Shown here: piece by piece, positions 57,290 to 64,000 of the stretch
Position numbering within the stretch: position 1 is the stretch's first letter
How the letters are laid out: every line of letters starts with the position of its first letter
Source: Gammaproteobacteria bacterium
GTDB taxonomy: Bacteria; Pseudomonadota; Gammaproteobacteria; Xanthomonadales; SZUA-36
Reading direction: 5' to 3'
Assembly (NCBI GenBank): GCA_024277815.1
Contig: JAJRUM010000014.1
Span: 1 to 64,000, forward strand
Length of the DNA: 64,000 nucleotides
The notes under the pieces: model-generated
The model's database searches: none
The model's input: only the letters and a program-made list of their open reading frames with translations
What the model was told of the DNA's origin: nothing
Made by a program: the position numbers and the translations under genes

Positions 57290-60200
57290 CTATATTCTGG
57301 AGAATGAATTAAATAGTGCCGCGAGGCTCGCGCGGGCCGCCGCCACTGAAAAATGCGCTTCAACATTCTGTATAGAAGCTTCTGATAGACGGTGCCACAG
57401 CGCTTCGTCCTGGTAGAGCCTGATGACTTCATCTGCAAATGCTCTGGCGTCGCCGGCAACCAGCAAATGTTGCTCGTGTTCCGCAAACATGCCCTCTGCA
57501 GCGGCAGGCGTAGCCACCACAGGCTGGCCATGCGCCATGCTCATATTGACCTTGCCTTTCACGCCGGCGCCATAACGCAGGGGTGCCACGGCAAGGCGGC
57601 AGTCGTCGAGGAATGGTTGCAATGATTCCACGAAGCCATGGAATATCACTCCGTCCCCATGCAGAGAGGAGACTTTTTCCGGAGCGTTGCTGCCGATCAG
57701 GTGAAAGCGCATCTGTGGCACAGACGCATGGATCAGTGGCCAGACTTCACTGACGAACCAGCAGGCTGCATCAATATTAGGTGGGTGCTGGTAACCGCCG
57801 ACGAAGAAAATATCCTGCCGATCGGCGAAGTCATTGCTTCGACCCGGCACATGGTGAATGTTTGAGAGTATATGGACTTTCTGGCCAGGGGCATCCTGTG
57901 CCAGTACTTCTTTCTCAACCGTGCTGACGACCAGTGTCGCGTCTGCCGCCTTGATGACTGACATTTCTGCGCGACGGGTTTGCTGTGCCGTACGTTTGAG
58001 CGGCAGGCTGCCCTCAAGCTCGGCCAGACGTTGTTCACGCAGGTAGTGCAGGTCGACCGTATCGAAAATAAAACGTGCGGTTGGGCAATAGCGCTTCAGC
58101 AGGGAAACGTAGTTGGTTGCAATGTAATGGCGGCTGATGAAGACATAGTCGAATTCACTTCCCCGGTTACGGAAGAACTCATGCAGAGACTCCAGCCACG
58201 GATGAAACAGGACCTCGATGCCGGTCTTCTGCAGGTCGCGGGTGTAGTTGCCGGCATAGTCGCGGTTGTCAGCAAAAAATGTGACGTTGTACCCCATGTC
58301 CCTGCAGCACTGCATCAGGTTGGTCAGGCGGACGCTGCCGGAATCCTTGTCGGGCTCTGGCGTAGTGGCGTCAATGATCAGGATGCGCCCTTTACAACGG
58401 TGGTGGACAGCATGGTAAAGCGCTGCGCTGTCATCCGGGCCACTGATTTTCTCCGGTTGCGAGTTTGCCAGTTCGGTTTTCCAGCGCTCAATGAATTTCT
58501 GCTGGTTGACGAGTTGGTACTTTTTGATGCCACTGGAGGTATCTGTCCCCGCAGTGATGCCTTCGTGGTGGACCACCACGGACATGGGCTGGACAAATAC
58601 CTTCAGGCCTGACTCACGAACCCGGAAAGCGAGGTCAGTGTCTTCGTAGTAGGCGGGTGAATAGCGTTCGTCCAGCGCACCGATCTGATGGAAGTGTTTT
58701 GTTCTCAGGGCGATGCACGCGCCTGAGCAGTAATCCACTTCGCGCAGGAAGTGGTATTCGGGGTTGTCGGCATCTTGTTCACGGCCGTAGTTCCAGCCCG
58801 AGCCGTCACTGAAAATAATGCTACCGGATTCCTGCAAGCTGCCATCGGGATAAATCAGCCGGGCGCCGACCAGCCCTGCTTGCGGTTCGCGTGAGAAAGT
58901 ATCGACCAATTCATCCAGCCAGCCTTCCATAACCTGGGTGTCATTGTTCAGTAAAACCAGGAATTCACCCCTTGCAGCGTCAGCGCCACGATTGCAACTG
59001 CCGACAAAACCGAGGTTTTGCTCATTTCTCAGGTGCTTCAAGCCTTTGATCTGTGCAAGCTGTGCGGCCGTTTCATCGCTGGACTGGTCGTCCACGACTA
59101 TCACTTCAAAAGAATACTTACCGGTTGTTTCCATCAGGCTGCGCAGGCAGGCGGCGGTATAGATCCACTTGTTGTAAACAGGGATTACGATGCTCACATC
59201 GGGCTGATCAGGCTGTGGGAAAACAGCGGGTGCCTGCGGGTTTCCAACCGCTCCCATACCCGCAGTGGACTGTGGTTCGGGTTGGGTTTCCGCACCGGCA
59301 TACTGCAGCCTCTTCAGCGAGCCCTGAAATCCCAGGGTTGAAAGGTTCTTGACCACCTGTGACAGTAACCAGGGCCACCGTGCCGGGTTCCAGGCGCGAG
59401 CCAGCATGAAGTTTTTAGCCATCCGCCGGCCGACCCGTAGTGGTCGGGTAATTTTCCACGACGTACTTGCGAGGATCAGGGTATTTTGCTGTTCGGTGTG
59501 CTCCAGTTGCCCCAGCCGTGCTTGTCTTTCTGTGGCCAGGTTGTGCAGACCTTCTATCTCAGTTTCCAATATTTCCACCCACTGGCGGTTCCGTTGTCGT
59601 TCCGACTCCAGTAACTGGTTTGTTTTCTGCGCCCAGACTGTTCTTTGTTCAATTTTCTTTTGCAGCGACGCGCGTTCAATACCGGCTTGCAGAAGTTTGT
59701 TAGCCGCCAGCATGGTTTGATAATCCGCAACAGCCTGTTGGGTTACTTTGAGCCCAGGCTCAATTGCCGTGCGCGGACAAGCACGCCCGCCTGGTGGACA
59801 GAGCCGGTTATAGGCGCGCACCATTTCTTCCAGTTTATGTGGCTCTTCGGAGGCCAGGTTTTGCCGGGCTGTTGCTACTTGTTGGGGTGCCTGGCACAGG
59901 CTTGCGACCTGCTCGACCAGCGCTTTTGCGCCAGCTTCAATCAGCCAGCCGGTTTCGCCATGCCGAATGCGTTCAGGGAAGCTGCCGCTGCGGGTGGCGA
60001 CCACCGGAATCCCCAATTGCTGCAACTCCGACAGCGTGTAACTAAAAGTTTCAGGTACGACCGAAAGCAGCGCCGCAAAATCAGGCCCGATAGCGGCCAG
60101 GGTGGTTGCCAGCTGGTTGCGGTCATACTCAAGCAGGACATCCACGCCCGGCAGGCCAAAAAATGCTTCTCCGGACTGTCCGGTTCCCAGCAGGTAGACC

Positions 60201-61729
60201 TGCACGTGTGCTGCCAGCCCGGGGAGCGCGTTGAGCAATAGCTGCTGACCTTTGCCGGGCTGCATTCGGCCCAGTATGACCAGGCGCAGGCGCCCGTCTG
60301 CGCGTGGACGGGGTGATATCTTTTGCACGCCTGCCATTGCCGGGAAGCCGTGGGGGATCACCGCTGCGGACAGCGCTGAAAATTCCGGCACCAGTTTGTT
60401 CTGCAGATCCAATACCGATTGCCCCGGCGCAGCTACCTTGACACTGAACTCTGCTATAGCCTGTGTGTAGGCGGCAAGAATAGTGCCCCATCCTGCTGCG
60501 TTTTTGTCAGGGAACTCCTGGTTTCCGGTGTTCGCCTGCAGCGCCTCTTCCAGGTCAATGGTTCCGTCTTTCTGAATATAGGGTATGGGGTTGACGCTAA
60601 GCAGTGGCCAGCACGGAAAGTGATCGTGCAGTATCTGCACGGTCGGGATGCCACTGCGCAGTGCATCAAGACTGTGGCCAACCAGTGAAGAAACCATAAC
60701 CCGGCCCACACCATAGCGACGGCAGACTTCAGAGAGAATTTTCTGGTAGTCGCCATTGCGGTCAGCGATGGACTGAACGGCTGGATGCAGCCACCAGCTT
60801 GCGATAGGGCAAGCAAGCTCATTTCCGGCATAGAGGGATAGCTTCTGCCCGCAACCCCGGTCAGCCTGCGGACTCTCGGAACGCAGCTGAAAATGCGGGT
60901 GGCTGTGATCGGTTTCTATGAACGAATTCAGCCACTGGGCGACACCACCTCCCCAGCTGTGGGTGATGTGCAGAGTGGCGGACTGTTGTTCAGTTGTGTG
61001 CTGCGGAAGGTCGGGGTTGCCGGCCGCAAACCACGCTTGCAGCCTTGCGCTCAGTTGGCTGAAAGGAGGGGGGCAGCCAGCCTCAAAAGGCCGCAGCTTC
61101 AGGGGCTCAAAAACCTTGTGCCGGAGGTCGTATAAAAATAACTGATCGACTACCTGCAAAGCACCGCCAGCGGCCAGCAGTTGCTGCATCAACATTTCGC
61201 AGGAATGGGCAGCAGATAATCGCCTGGCCGCCTCGGCAGACAACATGACAAAATGATCAGTCCAGCTGTTCAATGTGTGCAGGTGAGCGGGTGCCAGCAG
61301 GTTGACCAGTTGTGCAAGATCGTCACCAGCGGGGTTGTTCCCTTTGTCATTGGCAGGTGGCACCAGGCCGGCGAAGGGATTTATCGTCACGTTCGCATTG
61401 GATAGCAGCGTCAGAGCCATGGGCTGGTCAGCGTGACGGATGATAGATACGAGCTGCTCAAGCTGATGTTTTGATGGCAGCAAACCTGCCCGCAGCAAGA
61501 CTACCGGTTGTCCGGGAAACATGCCGGCCAGCTCAGCCAGTAACAGCCCGGGCTGATCGTAGCCATGAACTGTCTGTTTCATACCCTGGTGTGCGAGGCG
61601 GCTGCACAGCGGCAGACCCAGTTCCGACAGTGCCCGGATCTCGGCCGCGCCCGCTTGCTCACGCCCCCTGGCGTGAACGTAAATTACGGGGGTCAGGGAT
61701 GGCTTGCTGGGCATTTTCGTGTCAGTCAT
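57290..61729 (-). CDS. Giant multi-domain glycosyltransferase (GT-B / coiled coil / GT2 / GT4-type)
   Basis: 1479 residues. 1-230: unassigned region, weakly GT-A-like. About 250-640: GT-B fold with HITHSWGGGVAQWL and RLRLVILGRMQPGKGQQLLL. About 680-745: Gln/Glu-rich coiled coil. About 843-1100: GT2 domain with VSIVIPVYNKW, VVDDQSSDET, LLNNDTQV and YYEDTDLAFRV. About 1113-1479: second GT-B (GT4-like) with FVGGYQHPPNIDAA and VKGKVNMSMAHGQPVVATP. Likely cytosolic, assembling a glycan on a lipid or protein. No other polysaccharide genes adjoin it, and it sits between relA and mrcB. Substrate unknown. Confidence 0.85.
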   Translation of the reverse strand: MTDTKMPSKPSLTPVIYVHARGREQAGAAEIRALSELGLPLCSRLAHQGMKQTVHGYDQPGLLLAELAGMFPGQPVVLLRAGLLPSKHQLEQLVSIIRHADQPMALTLLSNANVTINPFAGLVPPANDKGNNPAGDDLAQLVNLLAPAHLHTLNSWTDHFVMLSAEAARRLSAAHSCEMLMQQLLAAGGALQVVDQLFLYDLRHKVFEPLKLRPFEAGCPPPFSQLSARLQAWFAAGNPDLPQHTTEQQSATLHITHSWGGGVAQWLNSFIETDHSHPHFQLRSESPQADRGCGQKLSLYAGNELACPIASWWLHPAVQSIADRNGDYQKILSEVCRRYGVGRVMVSSLVGHSLDALRSGIPTVQILHDHFPCWPLLSVNPIPYIQKDGTIDLEEALQANTGNQEFPDKNAAGWGTILAAYTQAIAEFSVKVAAPGQSVLDLQNKLVPEFSALSAAVIPHGFPAMAGVQKISPRPRADGRLRLVILGRMQPGKGQQLLLNALPGLAAHVQVYLLGTGQSGEAFFGLPGVDVLLEYDRNQLATTLAAIGPDFAALLSVVPETFSYTLSELQQLGIPVVATRSGSFPERIRHGETGWLIEAGAKALVEQVASLCQAPQQVATARQNLASEEPHKLEEMVRAYNRLCPPGGRACPRTAIEPGLKVTQQAVADYQTMLAANKLLQAGIERASLQKKIEQRTVWAQKTNQLLESERQRNRQWVEILETEIEGLHNLATERQARLGQLEHTEQQNTLILASTSWKITRPLRVGRRMAKNFMLARAWNPARWPWLLSQVVKNLSTLGFQGSLKRLQYAGAETQPEPQSTAGMGAVGNPQAPAVFPQPDQPDVSIVIPVYNKWIYTAACLRSLMETTGKYSFEVIVVDDQSSDETAAQLAQIKGLKHLRNEQNLGFVGSCNRGADAARGEFLVLLNNDTQVMEGWLDELVDTFSREPQAGLVGARLIYPDGSLQESGSIIFSDGSGWNYGREQDADNPEYHFLREVDYCSGACIALRTKHFHQIGALDERYSPAYYEDTDLAFRVRESGLKVFVQPMSVVVHHEGITAGTDTSSGIKKYQLVNQQKFIERWKTELANSQPEKISGPDDSAALYHAVHHRCKGRILIIDATTPEPDKDSGSVRLTNLMQCCRDMGYNVTFFADNRDYAGNYTRDLQKTGIEVLFHPWLESLHEFFRNRGSEFDYVFISRHYIATNYVSLLKRYCPTARFIFDTVDLHYLREQRLAELEGSLPLKRTAQQTRRAEMSVIKAADATLVVSTVEKEVLAQDAPGQKVHILSNIHHVPGRSNDFADRQDIFFVGGYQHPPNIDAACWFVSEVWPLIHASVPQMRFHLIGSNAPEKVSSLHGDGVIFHGFVESLQPFLDDCRLAVAPLRYGAGVKGKVNMSMAHGQPVVATPAAAEGMFAEHEQHLLVAGDARAFADEVIRLYQDEALWHRLSEASIQNVEAHFSVAAARASLAALFNSFSRI

Positions 61730-61860
61730 ATTTCCGGAAAAAGCACATGGTTGTGATGGGCGATCCTGAATGGTGTTCTGGTCGACGATTTATTTAAAGC
61801 CAGGTGCTGAACTGCGGATTATACCAAGACAAAGCGCGGTCATTATGGATAATGGATGAA

Positions 61861-64000
61861 ATGATCAGCAAAGCAAAAACCAGGGTCAAAAAAACCCGTG
61901 CAAAGAAAGGCGGCACGTCCCGGCGCAACAAGCAGCGCAAAAAGACAGGTAAGACTAAAAAATCCGGCCTGCTACGGCGGCTGTTTCGCATATTGATGTT
62001 GTTGCTGGGGCTTGGCATTGGCCTGGGCGTGCCCTGGGTTGTGTGGCTGGATGTTCAGGTGCGTGGTGAGTTTGATGGGCGTAAGTGGGATTTACCCAGT
62101 CGCGTGTATGCCCGGCCGCTAAGTTTGTACGAGGGCAAAGCGATATCACAAAACTCCCTGTTGGCAGAGTTGAAGGCTGCGGGTTACCGCCGCACTTCGG
62201 TGACAGATACACCCGGTAGTTTTTCCGTCAATGGCAACCGCTTTGATATTAACCGCCGAGCGTTTGTTTTTGATGACGGGGCTAAACCTGCCGTACGTTT
62301 TCAGCTTCAGTTGGGTGCTGACAGCATCCAGGTGCTGCGGGGTGATCCCGGTGTCAATGACCAGGGGTTGGTGCGCCTGGACCCCGCTGAGATTGCTTCA
62401 ATATACCCATTGCATGATGAAGATCGAACGCTGATCGCCCTGCAGGACGTGCCCGAATTACTGGTTACCGGCTTGCAGGCAGTAGAAGACCGGCAGTTTA
62501 AACACCACAACGGTATCGTCGTGCGCAGCATTGCGCGAGCCCTGGTTGCCAATATCAGGGCTGGTCGTACTGTTCAGGGGGGCAGCACACTCACCCAGCA
62601 ACTGGTAAAAAACTATTTTCTCAGCAGTAATCGCACAGTGGTACGTAAGGTCAATGAAGCGATTATGGCTGTGTTGCTGGAGTGGCACTACGACAAGGCA
62701 GAGATACTTGAGGCCTACCTCAATGAGATTTTCATGGGTCAGCAGGGTAAGCATGCGATCCATGGCTTTGGCCGGGCAAGTGAGTTCTATTTTGACCGGC
62801 CGCTGGCGGATCTGGCGGATGAGCAGATCGCCCTGCTGGTCGGGATGGTGCGTGGTGCGTCCCTGTATAACCCGCGCCGTAATCCACAGCGCGCTTTGCA
62901 GCGGCGCAATCAGGTGCTGGATATTTTTGCCGGTACCGGGCTGATGAGCAGCGCCAGGGTCGCAACCGCAAAATCACGGCCGCTGGGCGTTGTTGACAAG
63001 CCCCGCTCTGGCGGCAGTCGCTACCCTGCATTCGTGGATATGGTTCGGCGTCAGTTGAAACGGGATTACCGGTCATCAGACTTGAGTAGCGAGGGTCTGC
63101 GAATATTTACCACGCTGGCACCGGCTGAGCAGGAATACGCACAACAGGCTGTGGCGGGAGGGTTAGACAAACTGCGGCAGCGCGGTTTGCCGGCGGATTT
63201 GCAAGCTGCATTGGTGCTGGCTGATGTCGCCAGCGGGGAAGTTCGCGCGTTGGTTGGTGACCGTGTGGCTGGGCGCAACTATTTCAACCGCGCACTGGAT
63301 GCGCGCAGGCAGATCGGCTCTGTCATCAAGCCGCTGGTATATCTGTTGGCTCTTGAGCATGTCGATGACTACAGTTTACTGACGCCGGTGACAGATGAGC
63401 CGGTTTCCCTGCGCCAACCGGATGGTTCTGTCTGGTCACCAGCGAACTATGACCGCAAATCCCATGGCGAAATGCCATTGTTGGAAGCACTTGTTCACTC
63501 GTATAATCAGGCTACTGTACAAGTTGGCCTTAAGGTTGGCGTGGCCAACCTGATCAGGAAGATCAGACAGCTGGGGGTGAATGCAAAAGTTCCAGCTGTT
63601 CCGGCGACACTTCTGGGCGCTGTTGAATTAACGCCGATTGAGGTTGCACAAATGTATCAATCGCTGGCGGCCGGCGGCTACAGCGTGCCGTTGCGGTCAG
63701 TGATTGCGGTGCAAACCCCGCAAGGTGTGTTGTTAACCCGGTATCCACTGCGGCTGATGCCGCTGGAGCACCGTGAAGCGGTTGCAGTATTAAATTTTGC
63801 TATGACACGGGTGGTGGCACGAGGGACTGCGCGGGAGTTGCCTGGTCTGCTTGGTGAAGATGTATTGATTGCAGGTAAAACCGGGACAACCAATGAACGC
63901 CGGGACAGCTGGTTTGTCGGATATACTCGTGAACGGGTTGCTGTGACGTGGGTTGGGCGGGATGACAACAAGCCGGCAGGCGTAACCGGCAGCAATGCAG
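61861..64000 (+). CDS. mrcB: Penicillin-binding protein 1B, 5' part (truncated by window edge)
   Basis: Bifunctional class A PBP. 713 codons are inside the window, then it runs off. Very basic N-terminus (many Lys/Arg), one membrane helix (LMLLLGLGIGLGVPWVVWL), UB2H-like region about 70-165, GT51 domain with VEDRQFKHHNG near residue 208 and VQGGSTLTQQLVKNYFL, then transpeptidase motifs GSVIKP near 486, HSYNQA, and AGKTGTTNERR near 672. The start could also be the in-frame ATG at 61852. The UB2H domain points to PBP1b rather than PBP1a; its activator LpoB is not in the window. Confidence 0.95.
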   Translation, partial: MISKAKTRVKKTRAKKGGTSRRNKQRKKTGKTKKSGLLRRLFRILMLLLGLGIGLGVPWVVWLDVQVRGEFDGRKWDLPSRVYARPLSLYEGKAISQNSLLAELKAAGYRRTSVTDTPGSFSVNGNRFDINRRAFVFDDGAKPAVRFQLQLGADSIQVLRGDPGVNDQGLVRLDPAEIASIYPLHDEDRTLIALQDVPELLVTGLQAVEDRQFKHHNGIVVRSIARALVANIRAGRTVQGGSTLTQQLVKNYFLSSNRTVVRKVNEAIMAVLLEWHYDKAEILEAYLNEIFMGQQGKHAIHGFGRASEFYFDRPLADLADEQIALLVGMVRGASLYNPRRNPQRALQRRNQVLDIFAGTGLMSSARVATAKSRPLGVVDKPRSGGSRYPAFVDMVRRQLKRDYRSSDLSSEGLRIFTTLAPAEQEYAQQAVAGGLDKLRQRGLPADLQAALVLADVASGEVRALVGDRVAGRNYFNRALDARRQIGSVIKPLVYLLALEHVDDYSLLTPVTDEPVSLRQPDGSVWSPANYDRKSHGEMPLLEALVHSYNQATVQVGLKVGVANLIRKIRQLGVNAKVPAVPATLLGAVELTPIEVAQMYQSLAAGGYSVPLRSVIAVQTPQGVLLTRYPLRLMPLEHREAVAVLNFAMTRVVARGTARELPGLLGEDVLIAGKTGTTNERRDSWFVGYTRERVAVTWVGRDDNKPAGVTGSNA

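Overview
The window is chromosomal core DNA of a gammaproteobacterium. The gene order closely resembles Pseudomonas and relatives: rsmI-rnpB-mraZ-dcw cluster, lpxC-dciA-M23 peptidase-secA, and pilBCD-coaE. The genus cannot be fixed from the sequence; an uncultured, probably environmental, lineage is my inference. Coding density is very high and neighbouring genes often overlap by 1-4 bases. I found no tRNA, CRISPR array, prophage or transposase gene.

Layout. 1-6734 (+): 3' end of glyA, then nrdR, a riboflavin operon (ribD, ribE, ribBX, ribH), nusB, thiL and pgpA. 6745-9332 (-): dolP, yraN and lpoA, divergent from rsmI (+), which is followed by rnpB. 11191-26483 (+): the division and cell-wall (dcw) cluster from mraZ to ftsZ, with a TTGACA promoter and MraZ boxes in front. 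26747-32055: lpxC, dciA (-), an M23 peptidase and secA. 32105-42859 (-): coaE and a type IV pilus block (pilD, pilC, pilB, a second prepilin, pilA, an O-antigen-ligase-like protein, pilR, pilS). 43050-49461: sucCD, nadE, bamD (-), rluD and pgeF. 50076-64000: a threonine aldolase (-), hrpA, relA, a 1479-residue multi-domain glycosyltransferase (-) and the 5' part of mrcB, which runs off the window.

How the genes fit together. The dcw cluster, lpxC, the M23 peptidase, LpoA and PBP1b cover envelope synthesis and division. The pilus block is a self-contained assembly and regulation unit: PilS-PilR should act on a near-perfect sigma-54 promoter and helically spaced TGTCA motifs found upstream of pilA. 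The ligase-like gene between pilR and pilA, with PilA ending in -SS, suggests pilin O-glycosylation.

Unusual points. (1) A 422-bp intergenic element at 49608-50029 has nested inverted repeats, and a diverged copy lies between rnpB and mraZ. (2) ribH has a one-base frameshift and rsmI an in-frame stop. (3) The second prepilin has its conserved Glu one residue too far from the cleavage Gly. (4) A giant three-module glycosyltransferase stands alone. (5) Four cell-wall gene junctions use TTGA stop/start overlaps. I did not find a clearly new biological system; the repeat element and the pilin modification unit are the best leads.
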